A DNA stretch of 24,663 bases, taken from positions 1 to 24,663 of the IMG/VR virus record IMGVR_UViG_3300032309_000565. One strand, written 5' to 3'. Within the stretch, counting starts at the first letter, position 1; each line of letters opens with the position of its first letter. Of the stretch, positions 1 to 9,194 are shown in pieces. Position numbers and translations under genes: made by a program. This DNA comes from a virus. Below the pieces are notes generated by a model. That model ran no database searches and was not told the DNA's origin. It worked only from the letters and a program-made list of their open reading frames with translations.

Positions 1-3000
1 CCAGTTACGTTATAAGTATCGCTATTGATATCAGTGTCTACGCCAACAACTTTACCGTTTTTTTCTGTTATTTGTACAGGGCTTCTACCTAATTTATCAA
101 CATACTTGGTATTTGGTACGCGGTTGCCATTAGCATCAGTAGTAAACACAATTTTATTTAGCTCGTCACGCAGAGTTTCAGCTTGTTTTTTAGTAAAAGA
201 TTTAGTATCTAATGCCTTAAATACGCGGTCTCTAAAATCAGCGGCGCTAATCATAGTGTTACCAAACTTAATGTTAGCAGTTTCCGAAAGCGGCACTGCC
301 ATTAAATACTTTACTAGGCGACGCTCAGGTTCATGCGTTGCTTCCAATATACGGTGTGCCATGTCCAAAGCAACGTCAGTACCTTTGCCAAGCGCTTTAG
401 ATAAACCAAGTATGCCCTCGTTTAGTTCTTTGTAAATGCCTTCTACTCTTGAGTTGTACAGATTTTTTCCTCGTCCAGTAGCTAATGTAATCTGCTCGTG
501 GATATTGTTTATTTTGTTTTTGCCTTCACGAATAATTTTGCCCGCAAGACTAAGCTTGTCTTCCCAGTATTTAATTGCATAACGGTCATACTGTAATTTT
601 CTTGCAATATCTCTCCAGCCTGCTTTAGTAAACAGCAACCGCTTAAAGTATTTAATATCTTTTGCCTCTACGTTGCGCGGGTTGTAGGCTGAGTTTTCTG
701 GGGGAATGGCAGCTTCGTCTTCGCGTAACTTCTTCTCTACAACCGATTCGGCTTCTTTTTTATTTGCTTTAGGTTGCGCAGCTTTAGCTTTAGCGTAAGA
801 AACTTCTGCACCACGTAAATCTGCAGTGGGTAACGACACAATTTTAAATACGTCGTCTAGGATTTCTTTAAACGTTACACCTTCTAGATCGCTGCTAAAT
901 CCTAGAGCATTGGCAATATTCCTAACAATAGTCTGAAGCATTCCGCCTTCAAACTTTCTAAACTGTTTACGTGGACCAGTAAAGTCTGCATCTCGCTCAG
1001 AAGTTTTGTAAGGGTCTAAGTTAGCAATAGCTACTTGGAACTGTGGATTACCAAATATTTCAGCAACAAACTCTTTTATAGTCGGGATATTAAACTTATC
1101 CCCTAGTCTACTTTTTACAAAACGATAGTTGTTATCTAGGCGATTAAGCGCGTTTTCTACTTCTTTGCGTTTAGCTGGGTCTTTAATAGACTTTAAGTAG
1201 GCTTCTCTATTGTCAAACACATGGTCGGTTAAATAGTGCCCTACTTCGTGCATTACTACTTCGTCTATAGGGCGTTCACCCGTATACACTCCGTCTTTAC
1301 CACTAAGTGCAATAGTATTAGTAGCTGGATCAAATAACCCGTCTTCACCTTCTGGCAGGTCATTAAACTGAATATTAACGCCGCCAAAGTTTTTAACAAG
1401 TTTTAAGAAGGCTTGAGCAATAGTACGCGTGCCACGTTCATTAATCCTATCCGTGCCAATAACGTCTAAAGCAGCGTCAACGTCGTCGTCTGCAATAGCG
1501 CTTTCAAGCTTAGTTACTAGCTTAGATTTAGACGGAGCTGGCTTTTCTTTGGGTGCTTGTTTTTTAGGTAATACTTTTTCAGCAGCTTTATTAAATTCTT
1601 TTAGCTCTTGAGTTAATTGTTTTTCTTCAGACACTTCTTGCTCAGCTACTTGTTTCGCCGCAGTTTCACGAGTTTCAATATCCTTCTGTTCTATAGCTTT
1701 AAGCTCTTTAGATAGTTCTTCAGAAGTTTTAGACACTCTGTCTTTACGGCTATCAGCACCAGTAGTTTGTGTTTTACGCAGCGTACTAGCTACAGCTTCT
1801 TCAGTAAACGCCCTTTGCTCTACAAGTTTTAATTTAATTTTTTGTAGTTCGTTTAATCCTTCTACAAACTTATCTCTGTTTTGTTTTTGTGCTTCGCGCG
1901 TAGCTTTTTCTTCTTTTACAAACCCGCGCTTACCAACATACTTTTTGTAAATAGCGGCTAATTCTTCTTTAGTTAAAAACTCTAGTGGAGCACCAGCTTT
2001 ATATAGTGGTATGTTTGATACCAAAGCAGTAAGGCGTTTATTGCTGTATTTTTTGCCAGTTTCTGGGTCTACTTTGCCGGACAACTCTTTGCGCATTTGT
2101 TGGCGTTTAGCTTGCTGTGCTTTATTTTTTTCTTCAGCAATTGCTTTAAGTTCTGGATTGACACCGCCACGTACATCTACTGTATCAAAAGCATCGAATG
2201 CTATTTCGTGCCCAGCATTCATAATTCCGACGTTTACTGGATCAGTATCTAACTTATTGTCTTTGTTTGCTTTTCTTTCATTAACTATAGCTGTAGGCGA
2301 CGCGCCGCCATAGAACGTTTCGCTATTTAGATAGTCAGCAGTAACTGGAGCAGCTTTAACTGCTTTAGTCTTTTTACCTGTTGTAGCAGCTGCTTTAGGT
2401 TCTTTTGGTGTTTTAACTTTAGTCGGTGCTTCTTTTGCTTTTAATTCTGGGTATTTAGCAAAAAATTCTTCTTGCGGTAACGTAGCAGTATCTAGGGCTA
2501 ACTGAGCTTCTTTTTTAGTATTAAATACGCCTAATTCTTTACCGTCAGCATCTTTTGCTACGTATTCATAATATGTACCAGACCTACCCCTTGGTGCTTG
2601 TTCTCTTCTTTCAACAGTAGGTGTAACGGTAGGGGGTGTAACGGTAGGCGGCGTAGCCTCACCAGTTAACCCAGCGGCGGCTTCTTCCTCTATTACTGCT
2701 TGTTCTGCAGCGGCTGCGGCTTTTGCTTCTTGCTCTGCTAATGCTTGCTCATCAATTACTTCTGTTGTTTGTGACTCTAACTCTTTTGCAAACTTATCTA
2801 GTAGTGTTTTTTCTAGCGCTACGGCTGCTGGGCCTCTACGGCTTAAGTCAAAGTTTTCTAAAGGATAGTCGAATCCCGCGCCGCCTGGTATATAAATAGT
2901 TCCGTCTTCAACATACGCTTCGTTAAAATTTACCGTAGTTTTTTCTTTAGTATCTGGGTCAATGTAAGGCAATGCTGAATATTTAGCTAAATCTAGTGCA

Positions 3001-4460
3001 GGCTGTTTACTTCCCTCTCCATCTTTAGGTGTGAGTTCAGTACCTTGATCGCCAGCCACTCCAGGTCGTCCAGCTCCGGCAGCTCCTGCGGCGGCTCCAG
3101 TTGTTGTGGGTCCTCCAGATACTTCAGTGCCAACTCCACCTGCTCCAACGTCAGTCTGCTGAATAACATCTTTTTCTCCTTGGGCTTTTAAAGCTTCTAG
3201 TTCTGCAATTTGATTTGCTTGTGTAACAACAGCTGCTTTAGGATTTTTATGCGTGCCAGCATCTAGTTTAGCTTGGCGGTCTGCAATGGCTTTTTCTAAT
3301 TCAGCAACGCTCTTACCAGACATCTTAACTTCTTTAGCTGGTGTTTCAAAACCTATTGTTTCATCTGCAGCGGGTGCGCCAGCGCCAAGCAAAGTCTCTA
3401 AGTCCAGCGCTTCTGGCGGAATTCCACCAGGCGGAGTTACTGTAGTTGTACCGGGTGGTGGGGGAGGTGGGGAAGGCGTAGTTGTTTTGTCTTCTTCGGT
3501 AGGAGGAGTAATAGGCGCGCCAGGTCCACGAACAGAACCTACGGCTGCACCAGTCAAAGCGCCAATTGCAGCATCACGAGCCGCAGCGCCAGCAGCGCCC
3601 TTAAATGTACTAACGTCAAACCCTGCCTGTTGCAACGCTCTATTAACCGCTACTTGTTCTTGACCTGCTTGCGCGCCTTCTAATGGAGCTTCGGCTAATG
3701 CAGCTTTACCTGCACGTCCCAGTAACCCAGCGTCTAACTTAGCAGCTGCGCCAGGAGTTAGTAGTTTTTCTACGCCGAAGCGCGCACCAACACCGCCCAA
3801 TGCAGCACCACCAGCTATGTCCAAAAGATTGCCACCAAGATACTCTTGAGCTTTAGCAGCTTTATCTGCAGCCTCTTTAGGGTCCATGCCTGTATTAATT
3901 AATTCATTACGGACACCATCATAGATAGAACCTTTAACTGCGCCTGCGCCTTGCGCTGTACCAAGCACGGTATTAATAGCCATAACAGCAGGACCGCCAA
4001 GTTTAGCTATAGCCCCAATAATTCCTGTGCCAACGTATGGCACGATAGAACCCAAACCTTGCGCTAATGACTGGACTGGGGCATCCGCTACGCTACCCAA
4101 GAAAGCGCTAATCTCTTCTGTAAGGCTACCAGACTCAGCGGCTTTCTTTTGAATTGCTTCACGACGCGCCATCTCTGCTTTGCGCTCTGGCGAGAATTGC
4201 TCACCTAATGCGGCCTGTGCTTTGCCCAGCGCTTGAGACGCCACGTTTTCTGCGCCAAACACGTCAGTTATAGACTTACCAGCACCAACAATACCTTGTC
4301 CTAAAGCAAGTGCGGTCTCTTTAGCTGAGAAGTCGGCGGGTTTATCTGTAAGCGCTGGCGCGCCTTGCGTACCTAAATGGGCAAGTATTTTAGCTTTAGC
4401 CGCAGCTTGGTCGTCAGTATCAATACTGTACTGTACCCCTTGGTACTCATAGATAGGCAT
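1..4460 (-). CDS. Giant virion-associated (ejection-type/polyvalent) protein with HEVGH zinc-peptidase motif, 3' end outside window
   Basis: An uninterrupted reading frame from the ATG at 4460 to the window edge gives 1486 residues with no stop, so the C-terminus is missing. The start has an AAGGT ribosome site about 7 bases upstream that contains the stop of the preceding gene. Visible layout: a short N-terminal domain (opening MPIYEYQGVQYSID); an Ala/Gly-rich hydrophobic stretch around residues 130-260; a Pro-rich linker with a run of five prolines near 330; a second Pro/Thr linker near 605; Lys/Glu/Gln-rich, probably coiled-coil segments around 750-990; then HEVGH at residues 1071-1075 (bases 1236-1250), the HExxH signature of zinc metallopeptidases. 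Such giant multidomain proteins are common in short-tailed phages as ejected internal proteins or as polyvalent proteins delivered with the DNA. Being the last of a block of Gly/Ala-rich proteins supports ejection. Peptidase activity, and whether it acts on cell wall or protein, are inference. Confidence 0.75.
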   Translation of the reverse strand, partial: MPIYEYQGVQYSIDTDDQAAAKAKILAHLGTQGAPALTDKPADFSAKETALALGQGIVGAGKSITDVFGAENVASQALGKAQAALGEQFSPERKAEMARREAIQKKAAESGSLTEEISAFLGSVADAPVQSLAQGLGSIVPYVGTGIIGAIAKLGGPAVMAINTVLGTAQGAGAVKGSIYDGVRNELINTGMDPKEAADKAAKAQEYLGGNLLDIAGGAALGGVGARFGVEKLLTPGAAAKLDAGLLGRAGKAALAEAPLEGAQAGQEQVAVNRALQQAGFDVSTFKGAAGAAARDAAIGALTGAAVGSVRGPGAPITPPTEEDKTTTPSPPPPPPGTTTVTPPGGIPPEALDLETLLGAGAPAADETIGFETPAKEVKMSGKSVAELEKAIADRQAKLDAGTHKNPKAAVVTQANQIAELEALKAQGEKDVIQQTDVGAGGVGTEVSGGPTTTGAAAGAAGAGRPGVAGDQGTELTPKDGEGSKQPALDLAKYSALPYIDPDTKEKTTVNFNEAYVEDGTIYIPGGAGFDYPLENFDLSRRGPAAVALEKTLLDKFAKELESQTTEVIDEQALAEQEAKAAAAAEQAVIEEEAAAGLTGEATPPTVTPPTVTPTVERREQAPRGRSGTYYEYVAKDADGKELGVFNTKKEAQLALDTATLPQEEFFAKYPELKAKEAPTKVKTPKEPKAAATTGKKTKAVKAAPVTADYLNSETFYGGASPTAIVNERKANKDNKLDTDPVNVGIMNAGHEIAFDAFDTVDVRGGVNPELKAIAEEKNKAQQAKRQQMRKELSGKVDPETGKKYSNKRLTALVSNIPLYKAGAPLEFLTKEELAAIYKKYVGKRGFVKEEKATREAQKQNRDKFVEGLNELQKIKLKLVEQRAFTEEAVASTLRKTQTTGADSRKDRVSKTSEELSKELKAIEQKDIETRETAAKQVAEQEVSEEKQLTQELKEFNKAAEKVLPKKQAPKEKPAPSKSKLVTKLESAIADDDVDAALDVIGTDRINERGTRTIAQAFLKLVKNFGGVNIQFNDLPEGEDGLFDPATNTIALSGKDGVYTGERPIDEVVMHEVGHYLTDHVFDNREAYLKSIKDPAKRKEVENALNRLDNNYRFVKSRLGDKFNIPTIKEFVAEIFGNPQFQVAIANLDPYKTSERDADFTGPRKQFRKFEGGMLQTIVRNIANALGFSSDLEGVTFKEILDDVFKIVSLPTADLRGAEVSYAKAKAAQPKANKKEAESVVEKKLREDEAAIPPENSAYNPRNVEAKDIKYFKRLLFTKAGWRDIARKLQYDRYAIKYWEDKLSLAGKIIREGKNKINNIHEQITLATGRGKNLYNSRVEGIYKELNEGILGLSKALGKGTDVALDMAHRILEATHEPERRLVKYLMAVPLSETANIKFGNTMISAADFRDRVFKALDTKSFTKKQAETLRDELNKIVFTTDANGNRVPNTKYVDKLGRSPVQITEKNGKVVGVDTDINSDTYNVT

Positions 4461-4468
4461 GCTTTACC

Positions 4469-7195
4469 TTATTTAAGAACTATAGGATTACCAGTTGTAC
4501 CTGGCGCTCCAGTACCAGGTGTTGGAGTTTGTGCTCCTTGAACCTTTTGATATGTATTAATTAAACTATTAATTTGTTTTAAATCATTTTCTAAGTTGCC
4601 AGTAGCTTTTGCTACTTCTGCTCTAGCCGCTAAAATTTTCTCTTGCTCTTTAGGATCTTTAGAGTCTGGCTGAGCAGCTTTCAATTTAACACCAGTACGT
4701 AATTTATCGCTTGCAGTTGTAATAGCTTTATTAATATCGTTTCGTTTACCTATTAAATTAGCTAAAGTTCTATCGTCGCTACCAGCCCCTGAACCGCCTG
4801 GTCCTTTAATTTCAGCTGCTTTAAGATATGCGGATGTTTGCTGTGCGTCTGAATATGCTTTAATGTCGTAGCCGTATTTTTGCAGTGCGTTATCACCCAG
4901 CTTAGCTTTACGCTTAGCCGCTTCGTCGTAGTTGCCGGACTTCTCAAGACGTTCAATCTTTTCTATTTCAGAAATGTCTTTGTCAATCTGGCGGCGAATC
5001 TTAGTTTCTTCCTTCATGTCGCTAATTAGGTCAGGTACTTTGTTCTTTAGCGTGTTTAAGCCAGCAACAATAGTTTGTCCAGGAGTAGAACCCCACGCAC
5101 CAAAGAACTCAACCATACGAAGTGCAGATGTACGGCGTGCTTCGTCTGCAGCGTTTGCCCGCTCAGCCATTAACTTTGCCCTAGCTTCTTGAGCACCAAC
5201 GTTTGGCCCCATGTAGGCTTCTTTTTCCGCAGCTATCTGAGCTATGGTTTTACCAGCATCGGGGTCTACAGGCGCTACAGGTCTTTGCAAACCAGGAACA
5301 TCTTTAATTCCAGCTCCAGGCGTTGTGGCTGCTACAGGTGCGGTTTTAATGTTAGCTTTACCTTCTGGCTTAGCTTCTGGCTTAGCTTCTGGCTTGGTTT
5401 CGGCTTTAGTTTCGGCTTTAGATTCAGCTTTAGGAGTAGCAGCAACAATACTCTTTGGATTTACAGCGTCTTTAATTGCTTGAGAGCCTATTACCATAGG
5501 TACATCTGAACCACTAGCTTGGAGCGGCATTGCATTGCCCCGGGTTGGAGCACGCCTACTATCTTCTATTGGCATGTCCATAAAACTAAACTCGCCTACA
5601 CCTGAAAGCCCTGGCGCCCGAGGCGCTACTTCTACAGGAGCTGACGGAGCAGAGGGTCTACCAAGTGCTTCTCTATACTCAGAAGAGCCTACAACCATTG
5701 GAACATCAGAACCGCTTGCTTGTAAAGGCATTGCCGTTGTTTCTCTGGTAGGTACTTGTCTACCAGCGTCTTTAATACCTAATGCTCTACCAGCTTTCTC
5801 AGTTAAAGGAGCTCGTTGCGCTGCTCTAGGCGCTACTGATGCACCAAAAGTAGGTGAGTTTTCAGCCCGCTCTCTGGCAGCATCAATGTACGCTTGGCGC
5901 ACCATATCTGGGTCTTCTACTTCGCCTCTATCTTTAAACGCAATAATACCGCCACCAGCTTTGCCAGTTTTGTCACGTAAAATTTCTTCTACCATTTTTT
6001 GAACAGTAGGGCTTTCACTCTTGTACTCTTGCAATTTTTCTAGAGGCATCGTCTCTAGTTTGGCACGAATAGACCCACCAACGTCGTAACGGGGGATAGA
6101 CGTAATGCCGCCCGATGCCATCTCTTTAATAACGCCGCCTTCTCTTTTCAAAGCGTTAAAGATAGAAGCGCCAGCGCCAGCTAGACCAATACCCTGCGTG
6201 ATCGAATTAGGTGAAGCCACATACTGGTTAGTAGTCTGAGACTGCATTGGTAGACCACGAAGCATGTTAGACATAACACCAAGCTGCATAAGTGGGTATT
6301 GTTGTGCATTAGCAAAGTCTTGAATAGCTTGGTTAATTTTCTGTTGCTCAAGAGCTTGTTGTTCTCTACCAAACTGAGACTGTAAACCAACAATATCTTT
6401 TTGCGCGCCAAACTGCTGAGAACCTAAGCCGCCTAAAGTAGACGCAGCTTGGCCCATTTGACCGTAACCTTGAAGCCCAGTCTGAAGACCTTGCATCCCT
6501 AACTGAGCACCAAACTGTTGTTGGCGCTGGGCATCTTCAAACGCTTTTTGTGAACCTGTTGCAGCAATACCCTGCAGTTGACTACCTAAAGAACGCTCAG
6601 CTTCGGCTTCCATAATGGCTTGGCGGCTACCACCAAAAGCACCTTGACCTACAGCCTGCGCCTTACGCATTGGCTGACCGATTTGAAAATCACGTAATGC
6701 TTGAGACTTTTGATAATCCACTACGTTTTGCATGTAAGGCGACATGTACGCCTGGGTAATGTTTGGATTAGTGGCGCCAAGTGCGTATTGTTCCCCTGCC
6801 CCTGCAGCTCGCCCTGCTATACCTAAAGAACCTAAGCCAGATATACCAGCTAAATCAGAAGCTTGACCAAACTGACCTGGAACTTGCATTTGTCCAACAG
6901 TGCCCATTGCTCTTTCTTGCAACGGCTGAAACCCCGCTACGTATTTATTAACGTCAGTACTATAGGGTACATATGGTTTGAAGCCAGTTATCTCGTTACC
7001 TTCCATATCAAACAGCTGCTTCTGGGTAGCCCCGAGCATTGTCTCAACATACGGGCGAGCATATTCTGGGATGTTTGAAGTGTAAGTAGTACCAGTACTT
7101 TGCTGAGTTCCACCGCCGCTACCACCGCCGCCCATAAAAGGAGTACGCGTACCGTCGGATAACCAACCGCTGTGTTTAGATTTTAAAAAACTCAT
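4469..7195 (-). CDS. Large low-complexity internal virion (ejection-type) protein, 908 residues
   Basis: The N-terminus has a Gly/Ser-rich patch (residues 22-30). Residues about 40-340 are a Gln/Gly/Ala-rich, probably helical region with many QFGAQ/GLQ-type segments and the stretch AYMSPYMQNVVDYQ. From about residue 345 the protein becomes modular: a GGITSIPRY segment shared with the gene at 7605-9194, two copies of AMPLQASGSDVPMV, a Lys/Glu tandem repeat near 590-615, and a C-terminal charged helical part. I recognise the general type (abundant in aquatic phage genomes next to giant virion proteins) but not a named family. Position between a GNAT-like small gene and the giant HEVGH protein suggests an internal core or ejection protein. 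The start overlaps the preceding gene by four bases (ATGA), which implies coupled translation. It is not a tape measure by any signature I can see. Confidence 0.8.
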   Translation of the reverse strand: MSFLKSKHSGWLSDGTRTPFMGGGGSGGGTQQSTGTTYTSNIPEYARPYVETMLGATQKQLFDMEGNEITGFKPYVPYSTDVNKYVAGFQPLQERAMGTVGQMQVPGQFGQASDLAGISGLGSLGIAGRAAGAGEQYALGATNPNITQAYMSPYMQNVVDYQKSQALRDFQIGQPMRKAQAVGQGAFGGSRQAIMEAEAERSLGSQLQGIAATGSQKAFEDAQRQQQFGAQLGMQGLQTGLQGYGQMGQAASTLGGLGSQQFGAQKDIVGLQSQFGREQQALEQQKINQAIQDFANAQQYPLMQLGVMSNMLRGLPMQSQTTNQYVASPNSITQGIGLAGAGASIFNALKREGGVIKEMASGGITSIPRYDVGGSIRAKLETMPLEKLQEYKSESPTVQKMVEEILRDKTGKAGGGIIAFKDRGEVEDPDMVRQAYIDAARERAENSPTFGASVAPRAAQRAPLTEKAGRALGIKDAGRQVPTRETTAMPLQASGSDVPMVVGSSEYREALGRPSAPSAPVEVAPRAPGLSGVGEFSFMDMPIEDSRRAPTRGNAMPLQASGSDVPMVIGSQAIKDAVNPKSIVAATPKAESKAETKAETKPEAKPEAKPEGKANIKTAPVAATTPGAGIKDVPGLQRPVAPVDPDAGKTIAQIAAEKEAYMGPNVGAQEARAKLMAERANAADEARRTSALRMVEFFGAWGSTPGQTIVAGLNTLKNKVPDLISDMKEETKIRRQIDKDISEIEKIERLEKSGNYDEAAKRKAKLGDNALQKYGYDIKAYSDAQQTSAYLKAAEIKGPGGSGAGSDDRTLANLIGKRNDINKAITTASDKLRTGVKLKAAQPDSKDPKEQEKILAARAEVAKATGNLENDLKQINSLINTYQKVQGAQTPTPGTGAPGTTGNPIVLK
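5362..5432 (-). repeat. 12-base tandem repeat encoding Lys/Glu-rich units
   Basis: About six imperfect 12-base units lie inside the 908-residue gene. They read on the minus strand as repeated four-residue units such as AETK, PEAK and PEGK. They form a charged flexible linker between the Gly/Ala-rich modules and the C-terminal helical region. Such slippage-prone repeats often vary in copy number between relatives. Confidence 0.8.
5492..5533 (-). repeat. Copy 2 of 14-residue motif AMPLQASGSDVPMV
   Basis: This encodes AMPLQASGSDVPMV in the 908-residue protein, identical in protein to the copy at 5693-5734 but different at several synonymous sites. Both copies are followed by VGS or IGS. The two lie 201 bases (67 residues) apart, so this is an internal segment duplication. 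Confidence 0.8.
5693..5734 (-). repeat. Copy 1 of 14-residue motif AMPLQASGSDVPMV
   Basis: The first copy (nearer the N-terminus) of the motif repeated at 5492-5533. The protein sequence is identical over 14 residues and the DNA differs at third positions, which suggests an older duplication kept by selection rather than a fresh copy. Confidence 0.8.
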
Positions 7196-7608
7196 AATTT
7201 GACTTCCACTAAAATGGCTTTCTCTTCAAAGCCAAAACGTTTCCATAATCTTGCCACTGCTTCTTTGGCAGTCCCCTGAATCTTAGTAGCCCCATTAGCT
7301 TTAAATATTTCAGACATCTGTGCAAAAGTCTCTGGGCTTGTTACTAATTTTCCACCTATTGAAGTAACAAATGCAACTCTATCGCTAGGATAGTTAATAA
7401 ATGACACCGTAGCAGCGCCATGTATTTCTGAGTTGTCATCTGTTGCCACTAATAACATCATCTGTCCTGTTACTAAATATACTTTTATCTGATCGGTGGT
7501 GTACTCTGACTCACCAAATTTTTCTTCAGCACTTTTAATAAACGGCTCAACCTTAGACCAAATCTGGTTAACTAACTGAGTTGGTACAGGTTGAACTTTA
7601 TATGTCAT
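7192..7608 (-). CDS. Small GNAT-like protein of the ejection block, 138 residues
   Basis: The protein alternates predicted strands and helices in the way of GNAT N-acetyltransferases: a strand-rich centre (residues 42-85, LLVATDD then GAATVSF) and a C-terminal helix with the ending RLWKRFGFEEK, like the 'phage/bacterial GF' end of GNAT domains. I do not see a clear acetyl-CoA-binding Q/RxxGxG/A loop, so it may be a structural derivative rather than an enzyme. Small GNAT-like genes often sit just upstream of internal virion protein genes in short-tailed phages. It overlaps both neighbours by four bases (ATGA on each side), so its expression is tied to theirs. Function is inference. Confidence 0.75.
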   Translation of the reverse strand: MTYKVQPVPTQLVNQIWSKVEPFIKSAEEKFGESEYTTDQIKVYLVTGQMMLLVATDDNSEIHGAATVSFINYPSDRVAFVTSIGGKLVTSPETFAQMSEIFKANGATKIQGTAKEAVARLWKRFGFEEKAILVEVKL

Positions 7609-9194
7609 TTAGGTATAAACTTATTTGTCTTAACGGCTGGAGCTTGCTTCTTTTTGCCAGTCCTTGCCTTACGTACATTATCCATCATGTTGTGTAGTTT
7701 CTTAGCGCCTGCATCAGTAGAGCCGTTACCTAAATGTGATACTACGTCTGCTGGCACAACAAACTCACCGTCAGCTAACCGAGCTGGCTGACGCCTCCCA
7801 ATAATTGCAGGGATGTTATCGCTCATGCCATCACCAGGCCCTTTTAATAAGCGGGGATTGCCTCCAGCAGCATAGCCACCTAGATTAGCCCCCATAATCC
7901 CACCACTAGCAGCATACTCATACTCGTCGTTTTTTTCTGCTTTTTTACCTTGGGGCTTCATATTTAACTGTCCCATAGATCTGCTGGCACGCGGTAATTT
8001 AGCGTCTGTATCTACATAGTTCTGTTTCTCCAGCGCAGCCTGCCTTGTCATAGCAGCATCTAAAGCGCTTTTATTCCTAGTTGAGGCGCTAGTATCACGG
8101 AAAATACCTGGATCGCCTTTTTCGGTTGGAGCTTGGTATCTAGATTGTGGGTCGTACATGTCTAAGAACCGCTGCGTTGCGCCATATACGTCACCGCGCC
8201 CGCCAGAACTAGTAGCTAACTTACCGCGGTAATAACGGGGTATAGATGTAATACCACCTTCTGCAAACGTTCTTTGAGCACCCGCATCTACCACTTCCAT
8301 GCTGGTTGGACGCTGTGTTGGTAAGGCATATTGGGTTTTATCAATCATGCCCTGTGGGTATAAACCGCCTTGTGGGTTAATAGCCGTGTTCATTTGGCTC
8401 ATACGCTCTACAGGACCTCCATTAGCGTAGGCTTCTGTAATACCACCAGAGGCATAGTTGTAGCGCCTTTCTTCGTACACATTAGGTGGACTATAAGGAC
8501 CACCTTGAAAATTTGCTGACAAACGAGGTCCTGTGTAAGTTTCGTCATCTTCAGGTTGTTGCTGCCCATAATTTTGGTCTAAAGCCCCAGTAACACTAGC
8601 AACGCCATAAATACCAGCCCCTGTTAAGAATGGGTTTTCTTTAGCAAAATCAGTAAAGCCCCGTATAAAGCCGTTGCTTGCTGGAGCAGTACCAGCCTCA
8701 CCAGGAAGTACATTTAGTCCTGTATTAGACTGAACAAACGGGCCAGGTGCTGGCGCAGGAGGAGGCGTTACAGGTGAGGTATACCCTATGTTATTAATGC
8801 CAGCAGACTGCATACCCGTACCTTGCGCTGCGATTGCATCAGCTGATCCTTGGTTAACGGCGTTTATCATTTCCGGAGTAATTTGTTCAATACCTGCGGG
8901 AGCTACATTAGTAGCAGCTTGGCTTAAAAGCTCAGGAGCAGCTTGTTGAACGACTGTATCAAGGGGAACTGCATTAATAGCAGCGGTGTTAACCAATTCA
9001 GGAGCGGCTTGACTTAAAAGTTCGGGCGCTATTTGTTCGGAGCCGCCACCAAGTCCACCTGTTACAGCACCAGCAGCGCCGCCAATAAGAGCCCCTTTAA
9101 GGGCATCATCAATGCTATTACCCTGAATTAATTGGCTACCTGCACCAACCCCTGCACCAATAGCTGCTGCTGTACCGACGGCTGCCCAAGTCAT
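7605..9194 (-). CDS. Gly/Ala-rich virion protein with conserved basic C-terminal domain, 529 residues
   Basis: The N-terminus (residues 3-50) is a hydrophobic Gly/Ala-rich segment that could insert in or cross a membrane, as in phage ejection proteins. Residues about 55-115 carry near repeats of APELLSQAA. The middle contains GGI-type glycine modules, including GGITSIPRY at 8232-8258, also found in the 908-residue neighbour. The C-terminal 80 residues hold ARLADGEFVVPADVVSHLG followed by a Lys/Arg-rich tail (KARTGKKKQ). This (D/E)GEFVV-type end is familiar from phage tail and internal proteins, though I cannot name the family. The ATG at 9194 has a strong AAGGAG site seven bases upstream and overlaps the preceding stop (ATGA). 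A virion or DNA-ejection role is inferred from composition and position. Confidence 0.8.
   Translation of the reverse strand: MTWAAVGTAAAIGAGVGAGSQLIQGNSIDDALKGALIGGAAGAVTGGLGGGSEQIAPELLSQAAPELVNTAAINAVPLDTVVQQAAPELLSQAATNVAPAGIEQITPEMINAVNQGSADAIAAQGTGMQSAGINNIGYTSPVTPPPAPAPGPFVQSNTGLNVLPGEAGTAPASNGFIRGFTDFAKENPFLTGAGIYGVASVTGALDQNYGQQQPEDDETYTGPRLSANFQGGPYSPPNVYEERRYNYASGGITEAYANGGPVERMSQMNTAINPQGGLYPQGMIDKTQYALPTQRPTSMEVVDAGAQRTFAEGGITSIPRYYRGKLATSSGGRGDVYGATQRFLDMYDPQSRYQAPTEKGDPGIFRDTSASTRNKSALDAAMTRQAALEKQNYVDTDAKLPRASRSMGQLNMKPQGKKAEKNDEYEYAASGGIMGANLGGYAAGGNPRLLKGPGDGMSDNIPAIIGRRQPARLADGEFVVPADVVSHLGNGSTDAGAKKLHNMMDNVRKARTGKKKQAPAVKTNKFIPK

Noticed and set aside
25-3663. Several plus-strand open frames of 60-136 codons at 25-435, 1429-1611, 2011-2313 and 3253-3663
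   Set aside because: They lie opposite the giant HEVGH-containing gene, which is open over the whole stretch, and have no domain signs.
4932-6002. Plus-strand frames of 79-155 codons opposite the 908-residue gene
   Set aside because: Low-complexity shadows of Lys/Glu and Ala/Pro codons in the sense gene, without their own translation signals or neighbours.
4469-9194. Tail tape-measure protein
   Set aside because: The Gly-rich ends recall tape-measure proteins, but there are no tail-tube, sheath or baseplate genes nearby, and the layout of nozzle, adaptor and ejection-like proteins fits a short-tailed virion.
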